From Histoplasma ohiense (lineage: Eukaryota; Ascomycota; Eurotiomycetes; Onygenales; Ajellomycetaceae): DNA of 64,000 nucleotides. The stretch lies in assembly GCA_017607445.1 (NCBI GenBank), contig JAEVHH010000005.1, positions 377,001-441,000 on the forward strand, in the 5' to 3' direction. Every line of letters begins with the position of its first letter. Position 1 is the stretch's first letter. The notes under the pieces were generated by a model. That model was given only the letters and a program-made list of their open reading frames with translations. It was not told the origin of the DNA and did no database searches. The position numbers and the translations under genes were made by a program. This document shows, one piece after another, positions 36,167 through 46,623 of the stretch.

Positions 36167-37237
36167 TCATCTTCCCCTATTCCCGCGCTCGCGCTCCTCC
36201 ACCCACATACGATCTATTATTTGAAAAACCTCTGTGGCGCTCTTTAGGAGCTGATCATCCATCCCAAGCGCCCCGTATCGATGTTGCATTTTATCAGGAT
36301 GCCATCTGACCCGTTCAATTTTCAAAACAGTAAGAATGTCAGATGCTTGGGACTGAATACTGCTCCCCCGCCCCGAGTCAGGGACAGGGCCAGGGCGAGG
36401 AGCGGGTGAGTCCGTCGGGCTGGAAACAGGCGCGTTCCGTATAAACGTTTCCACAGACTCTGGAGAAATGTCCCTTCTTTTACCCGATTCAACAGGCCAG
36501 AAAATGATGTTTCGAAGTTTTTCGTCCATTTTGTTAGCAGAAGTGGTGGCACAATTCGTAGTCGCTGCCGCACGGGCTCGCACATTCAAATCCTCCCAAC
36601 TATCCAAATACCTTCTCCAGACATCCAACCAAACAGTCGCTTGACGCTTTTTCATCTTCCTCTCCTGGCCCCTCCGTAAGCTCTCCTCAATCATCCTTTC
36701 AAACACCTCACGTTCTCTCCCCTCATCCCTCCGTCTACCTTTCTTCCTTTGCTTTTCCCGTTCCGTCTTCCTTCGCTCCCTCTCCTCGAAAATCCCCTCG
36801 TGAGTCTTCTCCCACATACGTGCACGCACATATGCCGCATATTCCTCATCCGTCATCTGCTCCAGCTCACCACGCCCGTCCGGACGTGCGTAGGTGTGAA
36901 TTGGCTGCCCATATACCGATTCCCAATACGCCGCGCCCTCATCATCAGCCAAGGCGTCGAAGAGAGATTCACGGAACGCGGCGTCTGGGGACAGTTCCGG
37001 AGGCTGGGCGTCGTCATATGTGGACGAGGATTTGTGGCGTTTTGAAGACCCGTGGCGTCGGTGGTGATGTCTACGTCGATAGTGACGTGGATGGGATGAT
37101 CCTGATGGCGATTGTGGTTTAGCACCATAGCTGCTATCGCTGCCCCGACCTTCTGATTTTGATTTAGAGCGTCCTGTGCTGTGTTTAGATTTAAAGCGGA
37201 ATCTGCTCCGCTGGCCCGTAGAATATTCGTCATCCAT
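36167..37237 (-). CDS. NFKBIL1-like protein with J-domain-like C-terminus
   Basis: This is one exon of 356 residues from the ATG at 37237. The first 75 residues are Arg/Ser/His-rich, like an SR-type tail. Residues about 85-215 are a charged helical region with a Glu/Arg/Lys coiled coil (EERERRKTEREKQRKKGRR). The C-terminal block, KIERVRWHPDKMQHRYG followed by VFQIIDRMWVEER, is the signature shared by NFKBIL1 (IkappaB-like) proteins and resembles helix II/HPD of DnaJ domains. Human NFKBIL1 is nuclear and linked to pre-mRNA splicing. The fungal orthologue's role is not established, so only the family is claimed. It lacks the ankyrin repeats of the human protein. Confidence 0.8.
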   Translation of the reverse strand: MDDEYSTGQRSRFRFKSKHSTGRSKSKSEGRGSDSSYGAKPQSPSGSSHPRHYRRRHHHRRHGSSKRHKSSSTYDDAQPPELSPDAAFRESLFDALADDEGAAYWESVYGQPIHTYARPDGRGELEQMTDEEYAAYVRARMWEKTHEGIFEERERRKTEREKQRKKGRRRDEGREREVFERMIEESLRRGQERKMKKRQATVWLDVWRRYLDSWEDLNVRARAAATTNCATTSANKMDEKLRNIIFWPVESGKRRDISPESVETFIRNAPVSSPTDSPAPRPGPVPDSGRGSSIQSQASDILTVLKIERVRWHPDKMQHRYGALGMDDQLLKSATEVFQIIDRMWVEERERGNRGR

Positions 37238-38661
37238 CTGTGTTGCCAGAAGTGCGTAGTGTCCTATGAGCTTCGCAGTTGGTAAGGGGGTAATTTAACT
37301 ACCTAAGGCCCTGGATACCCGGGAGACCAGTAACAAGCCCGTTGGGATGGCCAGAGACTAAGTGATGTCATTTTGCTTGCATCGGAAGGAACGTAGTGGA
37401 GGAAGCGCCGTGAATTATGGTCACTTGCGGTTGCGGTACTCGGTATATCAGATATGAATAGGCGATTGGAACGCGCCTATTTATCCTTGGAGGTTTCGAG
37501 TGGAAATGAGGCTCGTCGTCAACTGTAGATATTGTGGAGAGAGTGTTGAGGTTTGGTTGCGAAGTGTGACATTGACAGGCTCACATCACATGATATTGAA
37601 ATATAGAGTTGTATTCCCAATACCCAAAATATAACACCTACATCTATCCGCAACGACAATACAATCAGCAAATCTCAATCAAAAGGTGGAGATATAAAAA
37701 TATACGTAAAATGAAAACCCAAACTGCTTTCCAGCAACTCGTGCCCCATCTTCGTAGATGTCAAACACTATGACATCGCCACTCTATTCCTCTGATCCTG
37801 TATCTCAACTCCTCCCTTTATCCTGCAGCAAAATGTTGACTCCATCAAGCCACAAATATAGCGGACGGACCGACCTCTACCAGGCACACCAAAATCGTTA
37901 CATCATATTCGATCCCCCGCCTTCCCTTCTTCCTGGTGAGGTCGTAGAGTGGGGTTGTTGGAGAGTGGGTGGGGTTCTCTCGTATTCATTGTACCCGGCG
38001 TACTTCCACGGCTATTATCTGTGATTTTCACCAATTCTCCTTCGACGAGATTCCGTATGGAGAATGAGAGCAGTGGATACGAACAGTCGAGGATTGATTT
38101 TAAATTGCGGTATATGGCACGCCCGCTGAAGCATCCAAGCGGACACGTAGGATTCGATAGCCATAACCCGCCCCTAGTAACAAAGAAAAGGTAAGGAAAT
38201 GAAAACGTTTTACTACAGACTACAGTTGTCTCGATTCTGTTTTGTATATCCTTCTTGAGTTGGTTACCAATTTTCAATCAATGGACAAAAAAAAAAGGTT
38301 CAAATGTAGCTGAATGTGAGAAAATTGGTCCTGCTTCCTTCATTCAAGTGTGAACAGCATAGGAGGTATTTTGAGGGGCGGTATAAGAGAGCAAGAAAAT
38401 AATACAAGGGAAATGGAGAGAAGGTGATGGGAAAAACAGCAAGCGGGAGATTGAGAGACATAAGAAAAATAATGTATATATGATGCATAGAGAAACAATG
38501 GCTGCACTCAACGCAAACGCAACTAAACCTGATAGTATTCGTGCAAACACAAGGAAAGATGGATATATAAAGATTTAAGGTGTGGGTGGAGGGAAGGGAG
38601 AGAGAAACAACGTCCGCTATCATGTTATCAAAGCAAGTCTGGGGAAAATCACAGATCAAAA
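37238..38661. other. Tandem spacer between the lectin gene (3') and the NFKBIL1-like gene (5')
   Basis: A minus-strand ORF at 37903-38277 (124 codons) looks like chance: no domain, odd composition and no clear splice partners. The right end (38290-38660) is A/G-rich lectin 3' flank. No gene is called. Confidence 0.5.
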
Positions 38662-40081
38662 TCAAAACCTCCGTTTTTGACTGGCTCTAAAAGCCGTGAA
38701 GCCAACATACGCCGCAACAACAAGAGCTAGGAACATAATGATCTTAAATAAAAACCATAACCATCCACCACTACCATCATCGCCACCCCTGTTATAAGCG
38801 GCTCCCTTTCCGGCCTTGGAATTTGTCTTCTTACCGGCGCCCCTAGAGATGGGAACTTGGTCTGTGGGCGCCTTGTTGTAGAGCGAATAGGTGTTGATAG
38901 ATATGATGTCATGGTTGTCGCTGAGTTCGCCGGTCTCGGCGGACACTCCGAGGTAGGCGACTGTGGGGATGTTTATAGATTGCTCTTCAGAAGCTTCAAC
39001 GGTGAAGCAAGAAGTCCAGGAGAGGTCTGATTTATATTGCAGGTCGAGGGAGAGGAATTTGTCTTGGAAGTAGGTTATTCGAGCCTTTGTAGCGACGGAG
39101 GCACCGCGGATCCCTCGAGCCTTATTTTGTTTTAGTTTTAGTAGGGGCATGGGGATCAAAGATGTGTAGAATCAGTATCAGACGGAGGGAAATATAACCT
39201 ACCGAGCATCCAGCAAGCTCATTGGGTTTGCCATCCTGCGCCTGGTCATACGACACCTGGCCATCGCCCAGCATAGCCATGACATAGGGGAACGCAGGGT
39301 TTCCCCGGTTATTCTTGTAGGTGTCGATGAAGATACCCAATCCTTCGAATTTGTCCATGAATCCAAAAACAGGGCCTTTCGTTGCTCGTTGTTTGGTAAG
39401 CCATATTGCCATGCCATCTCCATGAAGGGTTCCTTGGCCGTCAATCCTGAACTCAATTTCTACCTATATCAGGACCCACATTCAGCGCTTTCCGTCTGAT
39501 TATTTTTGACCAATGAAAGAAAGGGCACTGACCTGCCAATTGGTCGCGGTTAACGGGACACGCGAGAACAGCCAGCCTTGTCGCGATTGTCGATCGGGTG
39601 TAAGGCGGATATATCTAAATCCGTAAAGATAAGAGTAAGCAAAAGTAACCCCTTGAGTGTCCAGGGGCATGTCGAGATGCCGAAAAGAAGCGGAGGACAC
39701 AAAAACATACCGATCGGCACGGATGACGGTATCACCACCAAAATCGAACCATCGGTTTTCAGAATCTGAATCTAGATATGGCTATGGAGAGGCAATAAGT
39801 CAATTGCGAGCTCATATCTGCATTGGAAGCTGAGTCCTTTGTTTCTAACACACCTGGGATATACTGTATGCGATCATCTAGACGTGTGGAGGAAATAGCC
39901 AATGATTAGTGATTGGAGTTTGGTAAAACAATAGGACCATAGGTAGGTAAAAGCAACATACTGGGACACGTTTGACATCGGGATGATCTTCGAAATTGTT
40001 ACGATCTTCCAAGCCATATTCCTCGCCCAGGGCAAAGCCCAGCACCCATAGCCAAAGGATCGTGAGCAGTCGTACGAGCAT
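38662..40081 (-). CDS. L-type lectin cargo receptor (ERGIC-53/VIP36/Emp46-47-like)
   Basis: The six exons are 40081-39962, 39877-39854, 39781-39711, 39614-39533, 39463-39203 and 39120-38662, giving 338 residues. The second exon is only 24 bases and encodes MIAYSISQ. Without it the conserved strand before PYLDSD would be lost. A signal peptide (TILWLWVLGFALG) precedes the legume-lectin fold: RWFDFGGDTVIR, GWLFSRVPLTATNW, GDGMAIWLTKQ, FGFMDKFEGLGIFIDTYKNN and ELSDNHDIISIN. A Ser/Gly/Lys stalk leads to one membrane helix (LWFLFKIIMFLALVVAAYVGF) and a short cytosolic tail ending KRRF, similar to KKFF/KRFY transport signals. Such lectins carry glycoproteins between ER and Golgi. The exon joins are all in phase and GT-AG. 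Confidence 0.92.
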
Positions 40082-40755
40082 TGTCCGTGATTACAGAGCG
40101 CAGACGGGTTCCGGTGCGGAGGGGAGGGGAGGGCGAGCGGAGGTGGAGGTGGAGGATGCGGGAATTAGAAGAGAAAGGAACCGGTCGTAGCGGACGGCAG
40201 GGGATATTTGACTCGCAAGAGAGATCAAAGAAAAAAAGGTGGAACGACCGTCAGAGAGAGCGCCGTCAAGGAGTGTCGTGTCGCCGGGACATCAGCAAGT
40301 CTTTATTCCTTGCTCTGGCGGCGGGTGGTGTGCAGATCTGGATGGGAATCACAACAGCGGACGAATTAGGATAGAACGCATTGAAACGTCCAAGGGATCC
40401 CGGTATGAGTTCGCTGCCGTTCCCGAAGCCGGCGAATAGTATGAAATGTAGGAAAAGCGTTTACAGCAGCTGTCGGCTGGCGATGTTGCAGCTCCTGCGG
40501 TTGAATGTTCAATCTGTCCACTTCCTCCTTCCAAGCGTTGACAACCGCCCAAAATCATGTGACGATGAGGTAAGCAGCCCTCGAGGCTTCCATCGTCGTC
40601 GTCGCCGAAATGTCAAACTCTGGCAGATCAAGATATGTAACTATAAACCAAGAGAGGAAGCAGATTTTAATTGTTGCAGGAACCTCGCCAATTCCAACGT
40701 ACCGCCTCTTTGACACCCTCTCCAGGCTTTCGCCCACACTCACCCTATCTCCAAA
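40082..40755. promoter_or_regulatory. Divergent spacer between the lectin gene (-) and TIM13 (+)
   Basis: The 674 bases separate the two start codons and hold purine-rich sequence at 40110-40260. A short + strand ORF at 40381-40713 has no family features. This is probably promoter sequence for both genes. Confidence 0.5.
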
Positions 40756-41225
40756 ATGTCCTTATCAAACCCCTTCTCCAACAACAGCTCCTCCGCCTCT
40801 CCGCAAACCTCCGCCGACACAAAATCTGCAATAATATCCCAGGTCCAACAAGAATCGGCCCTGAATAACGCTCGCTCCCTCATCGGCGTACGTGACCTCC
40901 TCTACCTGTCCCTCACCCCGTCTCCAAGAAAAGTATTAAAAAAAAAATAAAATAAAATAAAAAATAAGGAACCCCAAACACAAAAGCTAACCCCCGATTC
41001 CAGAAAGTAAACGAAAACTGCTTCGAAAAATGCGTCCCATCCCCAGGCTCCAGCCTCTCCTCCAAGGAACAAACCTGCCTCACCGCCTGCATGGAGAAGT
41101 ACATCCAGCTGTGGAACGCCACGAGCCGCGCCTACGGCGCACGCGTGAACCAGGAACACAAGGCCGGCTTTGCTGGTAGCTCCCCATTCGGCGGGAGCGG
41201 GGGCGGGAGCGGCGGTATATTTTAG
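40756..41225 (+). CDS. TIM13: Mitochondrial intermembrane chaperone Tim13 (small TIM)
   Basis: The exons are 40756-40887 and 41004-41225, giving 117 residues. The intron 40888-41003 starts GTACGT and ends CCAG, in phase 0. The twin CX3C motif is complete: CFEKC (residues 50-54) and CLTAC (69-73), joined by VPSPGSSLSSKEQT, which is the Tim13 pattern. The first 30 residues are Ser/Asn-rich. The C-terminus is a Gly-rich tail (FGGSGGGSGG) after the helix ending in QLWNATSRAYGA. Tim13 works with Tim8 in a hexamer that escorts hydrophobic precursors across the mitochondrial intermembrane space. The two disulfides form through the Mia40 pathway. The length is slightly above the usual 85-105 residues. 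Confidence 0.94.
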
Positions 41226-43060
41226 GGGCGGAGTTTATACGTGTGCTCCTGTTGGCAGGGAGGGTGGAATGGAGGGTGGTTGGCATGTGTTCAGGCTTAT
41301 GTGTTGGATTTGGGATTGGATCGGACTGGGCTGGATCGAACTGGATACGTACGGATGAAGGGCATGGAATGAGTTTGGTATGATTATTCGATCCATGACG
41401 GCCGGCTGGTACAGAATGCGTTGTGAGAGCTTGATATGGGATGCGATGCGATGCCTTCCATTTTATCTTGGATGGAGCGATGGAGATCTGTCATCTATCT
41501 GTATATCTATATCCCCTTCCCTTTCTTTCTTTCTTTCTTCTTTTCTTTTTTTTTTTCCTTCCCCAGTTTCCCCACGGAGGATATGGATTTTGCATGTTCT
41601 CTCTTTTCTTTCCGCTTTTTGTTTTAAAATAATCTTGTATATGTAGTCTCCTCCACTTTCTATATCTGTTTTATGACCCCCCTCTTAACCTAAACTGACG
41701 GACTATATGTGAAAATACAGCCTAAACGGGCGCTGCCTGGTAGACTTGTGATACCTCTGCATGACGGTAGAAAAATTCAAGAACGCATATGAAAATGAAG
41801 AGTTGTGTCATAAGTCTGTATATAATAACCCCCCTTAAAAAAAAAAAAAAAAAAAATCAGAAGGTAAGGAGGAATTGCTTACAAGCTCTGGAAATCTATA
41901 GGATAACCCTCCGTGGCAAGCCGCTACTGAATTGGGGGTGGTTTAAAGGGCTTGTTGCTCAAAGCTTGGGGTGCCGAATTAGACTCAGTAACCCCATGAA
42001 TCCCAATCCATGAAAAGGGTACGTTGAGTGTTTGAGCTCCAGAATTGGTATTTCCGTCTGTTTCTATAACGTGCAAAAGAACTTTTGTTCCATGACTCTG
42101 TAAGAGTTTTCATAACTTAGAGATCTTCTTTCCTCGATGGAGAACGGAAAAGAGAAAGAGAAACAACGAGAAGAAATCAAAGCACAGAAAGAGGAGAAAC
42201 ATATGGCGGCGGCTAAGAGAATAACAGAAAGCCTATAATTATATATTACAATATGACCATGATCAGGCAAGAGGCTAACGCAGTGTTAAGCGGCTGGCAG
42301 AGACAGCTCTGTCTGGCTTCTTTTGCATCATGACATTCAACATTCACTCATCTTATCTCTTCATGCCGGCTTGAGGTATATAAAAATAAAGTAATAAAAA
42401 AATAAAAATAAAAATAAAAACCCCACGACTAGTCTTCACCACGTATGCCGGTGATATTTTAGCGAAAGAAATAAAATAAATCGAAGAAATGAAAAAGAGA
42501 GGGAAAAAAGAACACCCAAAACTACCCAACCACAGACAAAAATAATAACGCTCCAATTAATCATTAATCAAAACTCAAGGTCCCACGGCAGGCCGAAGGG
42601 CGGCGGGGACGAAAAGATAGAAGAAAATAAGCTGATATCAAGAAGAAGAAAATGAAGAAATATTCTGAAAGCATCTGCCAGGACATCTAGACCAACACCA
42701 GAAGAGAAGGCCCCGAAAACAAGGCCGACAATTTCCAGAAGATTAAAAAAATAGGAAGAGGGGAAAAAAAAGAGAAGGAAAAGCAGACCCTCCCAAATGC
42801 AAATAGGATTGCAGATATATCAGAAGAAGATGTCGTTGGAAAAGGCTGAAGGCGGGATATAGAGAAAAGACAACCCCCCTTTATTTTGTTTTCGGTTGAA
42901 AATATAAGACAAGGGAGGTAAGGGTGGATAGTGTAAGGGGTTTTGATATCGGGACGGGTTTTCTGTCCTTTTCCCCCCTTGCTTTCCTTTCGTATCCTTA
43001 ATTTTTTGATATTTTTCTACTTGTAGAAAGTATTATCAAAAAAGGAGTTTGCAGATAAAA
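41226..43060. other. Convergent spacer between TIM13 and the PKA gene
   Basis: The 1.8 kb are A/T-rich 3' flanks. They contain T-rich stretches at 41518-41560, a run of about 20 A at 41838-41857, and AAAAAT repeats at 42395-42420. ORFs here are low complexity. No gene is seen. Confidence 0.55.
41838..41857. repeat. Poly(A) homopolymer of about 20
   Basis: An uninterrupted A run in the TIM13/PKA convergent spacer. No target-site duplication or retroelement sequence is attached, so it reads as a simple repeat rather than a retroposed tail. Confidence 0.7.
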
Positions 43061-43982
43061 TTAAAAGTCCCAAAAAAAATGACCATATCTATTTGAGTGA
43101 GGAATTCCGTTAGCAACGCGGACACATTCTTTCTTTCGTTCTTCTTCGCCTAAATGGCGAGAAGTCAAAGCATGGATGCAGGTGTGTAGGTAGGCAGGTA
43201 TGGTATCAAGTAGGGAAATGAGAGAAAGGAGAGAAGAAACATACGGATCATCTCCTTCAGCCCCATATGCCTCTGTTTCCTCGGGATACATATCAAACTG
43301 GCTTGCATCGCCCTGCCCTCCCTTCACAGGTGGTATATAGGGCGCATCAATATCCTTCCTCGCTAATCGATCCCATGTCACTTCCGCAAACCACGGATGG
43401 TTCTTCACGTCTTGCGAGCCGCCGTGCAAGTTCCCCAGTCGTACCGTAAGATCTGGCGTTATCAGTTGGGAGAGAAGGTCCTGAGCGTCCGGGTGCATGT
43501 AAGGCGGGTACTTGACGCGGCATTTGGTGATGTTTTCGTAGATGTTCATTGGGGAGCCACCGTCCCAGAACGGAGTGAAACCGCAGAGCATTTCGAATAT
43601 GAGGATGCCAAGGGACCACCTTTTTTTCCCAGCAAGGTAGGTTAGACTAATTAGTTTCGGCAAGCTGGAAAAAGAAATGGAGGTATATATAACTTACCAG
43701 TCAACAGACATATTGTATCCTTTCGATGATACCACCTCCGGTGCAAGATAATCAGGTGTCCCGCACAAGGTCCATGTAATATCTTTGACTTCCTTTGCGA
43801 ATCCAAAATCTGTGATTTTCAAGTGGCCGTGCCGATCGAGGAGAAGGTTTTCCGGCTTCAAATCTCGATATATAATGTGATGATCATGCAGATATTCCAA
43901 CGCAAGGGTAACCTCAGCAGCATAGAATTTCGCAACGGGGTTGGGAAATCGCTAAAGGAACACAATGGCACAAGTTAACATC

Positions 43983-44022
<40 letters not shown>

Positions 44023-45275
44023 AGAGAGAGAGAGAGAGAAAGAAAGAAAAGAAAAGAAAAAGAAAACCATGTATAATAATGGCATCAGAGAGCTCTCCAT
44101 ACCTGTGACTTCCTCAGCAAACTAAACAACTCTCCGCCCTCCACGAAGTCCATAACCATATATAGATTATTGGCATCCTGAAAGGTGCCCCACAGCGTGA
44201 TAAGGAAGGGATGCTTAACCCGCTGCAACATCCTTCGCTCATCATTTGTATGCTCGACTTGCTTCATTCTCACAACTTGCTCTTTCTTGAGCACCTTTAT
44301 CGCATAGAATCGTTGGTTGTGTCGCGATTGAACCAGATGAACACGCCCAAAACTGCCCGTCCCTAGCGTCCGCTGTAGTGTAAAATCATCTAATGAGTAC
44401 TTCCCCTTGGTCGGTCGCGTAGATACCTGGGCAGCTCGTTGATGCTGATGTTGCGGTTGCTGTTGTTGCGATGGCTGTTGTTGATGACAATGTTGATGTT
44501 GATGTTGATGGCAATGATGATGATGATGATGGTGCTGCTGATGATGATGTTGTTGTTGTTGTTTTTGCTGCTGCTGCTGTTGTGGTGGTGGTTGCTGTTG
44601 CTGCTGTTGTTGTTGTGGCTCCGATGCATGTTGGCTATGGTTGACTTTATGTTGCGACGCCTCTACTTCATCTTGATTGGGCGGGTGTATGATATTATTG
44701 ATGCTGGCGACATTTTGGTAGTGCTTTGGCGGTGATGGTGGTTGCTGTTGTTGCTGTTGCTGCTTCAATTGGGTGGGATCGCTGGCGATATTGGAGGCAT
44801 TAGGGACAGAGGGGATTGAGCTCATGGGTAGAGATGGGAGACTGTTGTTGTACGTAGAAGCTGCGCGATAGGTTGGAAGACTGGAGGAAACAATGGGTGG
44901 AGATGAGGCGGCTGCGGCTGCGAGCCCGTCTGTTGTTGGTATGAAGGAGGGAGTAAGGGCACCTGTCGCCGTAGGAGCGGTGGTTGAAGCGGCAGGCTGA
45001 GTGCTGAAACTCCTAGCGTTTAGGGAGGAAGCGGTGGGGTATCCCCCAGAAGAATCACAGCTGGATAACGCCGGGTGTTGGAGCAAGGGGTTTGGGGGGG
45101 GAGGGGGATATGGAGAGGTCGTCGTCGTCGCTGTGATAGAGTGAGGAGTGCTGGTGTTGGTGCTATTGTTGCGGGAAGACGAGGATTCCGTTACTGGCGA
45201 AGCGGGCAGATCCAGGTCCCTCGAGCCGCGAGAGTCCTTCGTCCGCTTCTTGAGCAGGTTTCCTAGACTCCGCAT
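43061..45275 (-). CDS. pkaC1: cAMP-dependent protein kinase catalytic subunit (PkaC1-type)
   Basis: The exons are 45275-44103, 43951-43698, 43619-43245 and 43088-43061, giving 609 residues. The kinase domain (from about residue 295) has the Gly loop GTGSFGRVH, Lys in FYAIKVLKK, YRDLKPENLLL in place of HRD, DFGFAKE, activation loop TWTLCGTPDYLAPE with the PDK1-type Thr, and the AGC tail ending GHFFWDF, whose FxxF motif lies in the 28-base last exon. The N-terminus starts MRSLGNLLKKRTKDS and is followed by about 270 residues of Ser/Thr/Pro then Gln/His runs. PKA relays cAMP to metabolism, growth and morphogenesis. Of the two fungal types, the N-terminus and APEVVSSKGYN favour PkaC1. Intron 1 contains the long homopolymer described separately. 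The start is the only ATG before the Gly loop with no in-frame stop between. Confidence 0.93.
43984..44040 (-). repeat. A36 then (GA)n tract inside PKA intron 1
   Basis: On the + strand the tract is 36 A followed by about ten GA. On the transcript it reads (TC)n then T36, within the 151-base intron at 43952-44102, and more T/C-rich sequence lies on its donor side. It ends about 30 bases from the acceptor. Confidence 0.85.
44440..44640 (-). repeat. CAG/CAT/CAC codon repeats in the PKA coding region
   Basis: Trinucleotide runs encode alternating poly-Gln and poly-His between residues about 212 and 279 of the PKA protein. The mix of CAA and CAG, CAT and CAC suggests old, interrupted repeats. 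Confidence 0.8.
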
Positions 45276-45311
45276 GGAACACCTAAGCAGGAGTGTATTG
45301 AGGGCTTTCAC

Positions 45312-45716
45312 TCAGGCCCGTACACAATGGCAATGGCGACGATAGGTGGTTAGTGGGGGAGGTGGACAATGGCGGTTGACGTTGGACGAATTCGCTCCAC
45401 GTTGGAGTCTTCCCTTGTGTCCTGTATATTTTCCTATTCTGGGCTCGTGTCCCTTTCCCGGTGCATGCGAAAATATAGTTCCCCCTAGCTTTGGGGGAGG
45501 AGCTGCTTTGGCCGTGAATTGTCGGGATGAGACGGATCCGACGGAGTGAACAGATTGCTGTGTGGGTGCCGAGAAAGGTAAACGGGGGCGGCGGATGAAG
45601 CAACGAGGGATGAAGCAACGGGCGGACGGAGAGCGGAATAGCCAGGTCAGTGCAGCGTCACGAATGAGAGGAAATTGGCTGTCGGAAGCAGAAGTCGTTG
45701 AAGAATCGAGAGTCAT
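45312..45716 (-). other. Upstream ORF in frame with PKA (134 codons)
   Basis: An ATG at 45716 opens 134 codons ending in TGA at 45314-45312, 36 bases before the PKA ATG and in the same frame. Its composition is Arg/Pro/Ser-rich with no domain. It could be a leader uORF or simply chance, and it would be translated only if transcription starts further upstream. Confidence 0.3.
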
Positions 45717-45723
45717 AAGCAGA

Positions 45724-45779
45724 TGATGCTGGTGGATGGATGCTGGTGGATGGATGCTGGTGGGCTGCTGGTGGGATGC
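45724..45779. repeat. Minisatellite, GATGCTGGTGGATG units
   Basis: Two exact 14-base units are followed by diverged partial copies with GCTGGTGG. It lies in the PKA leader region. Confidence 0.7.
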
Positions 45780-45910
45780 TGACGGTGGTGAGTTGTGGTT
45801 GGGGCTGTGTGTAGGCGCAGGCGGACTAGAACGGGCGTGGGTGCGTTGGGGCTTTGTCGGGCGTGTCGGGCTTGCCACCGCAGCTGCCGGCGCTTGGTGA
45901 GGCCTGGGAG

Positions 45911-45965
45911 TTAGGGTTAGGGCTAGGGGGGGAGGGTATGGACTTCCGCGGCGGGGTTAGGGTTA
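45911..45965. promoter_or_regulatory. Interstitial telomere-like runs in the PKA upstream region
   Basis: TTAGGGTTAGGG sits at 45911-45922, followed by GCTAGGGGGGG, and TTAGGGTTA sits at 45957-45965. TTAGGG is the telomere unit in most filamentous fungi. On the PKA sense strand these are CCCTAA motifs, about 640-690 bases upstream of the ATG. Confidence 0.5.
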
Positions 45966-46561
45966 TTTACGTCTATAGCATCCCAGGACTATTGTGTCTA
46001 TGTTTTAATGTTTCGAAAGCTATACAGCCTCTAAATACCTTGCTGTCAACTGCGGCGTGGGAGTATTGCTCACATTGTTGTATATTGTATATCACAACGC
46101 TCCTTTATTTTACATAGTAAAGATGAAGTGTCTCAGTGTGGGCTAAGGTAGCTAGCTAGTTAGTTAACTACTGCAAACAGGACAGGCGTATCTTGATTCC
46201 TTTGCTGCTTCCACCTCCCAAAATCAATGACAACATAAAAGATGAAATCATGGATCAACTGGATCAAGAGAACGGTCTGTTTGAATTCCTTTCCCTGCTT
46301 TGTCCCTCACTATCTTACTTATCCGCGGATAAAGTGATAAACGAGAAGAAAACAGGGGGGGGAAGTTCTCAAAAACCACAAAAAGTAAAACAGAGGAAAA
46401 CATGAATATAGCCCGGGTCAATTCCAGGCTCTCAAACAAATACACAATCCAGCCAATTCAATCCTAAGTATATACATACCTAAACACGTCGCAGAGCTAT
46501 CCCCATACACCACCACAAGCGCCTAGTTGTAAATGAAAAGACAGAGAAAGTACGTACTGTA

Positions 46562-46596
46562 CAAAGGCAAAAGGCAAAAGGCAAAAAGGCAAAAGG
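46562..46596. repeat. AAAGGC-type tandem repeat
   Basis: Four to five units of GGCAAAA lie just downstream of the SIN1 stop. Simple repeat. Confidence 0.65.
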
Positions 46597-46623
46597 AATA
46601 ACAGAATCCCACAATCGCAATCA

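Larger units (their letters stand above)
45276..46623. other. Spacer: PKA leader/promoter and SIN1 3' flank
   Basis: This 1,348 base stretch contains an ORF in frame with PKA (45716-45312), a short minisatellite at 45724-45779, two TTAGGG-type runs at 45911-45922 and 45957-45965, and an AAAGGC-type repeat at 46562-46596. No separate gene is called. Confidence 0.55.

Noticed and set aside
37903..38277. 124-codon minus-strand ORF in the NFKBIL1/lectin spacer
   Set aside because: No domain and no conserved-looking segment. Kept as spacer.
43984..44019. A36 tract as a retroposon poly(A) tail
   Set aside because: It lies inside a spliced intron with no adjoining element and no target-site duplication.
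44439..44735. 98-codon Leu/Met-rich ORF antisense to the PKA repeats
   Set aside because: It is the complement of CAG/CAT/CAC repeats, which automatically reads as Leu/Met runs.
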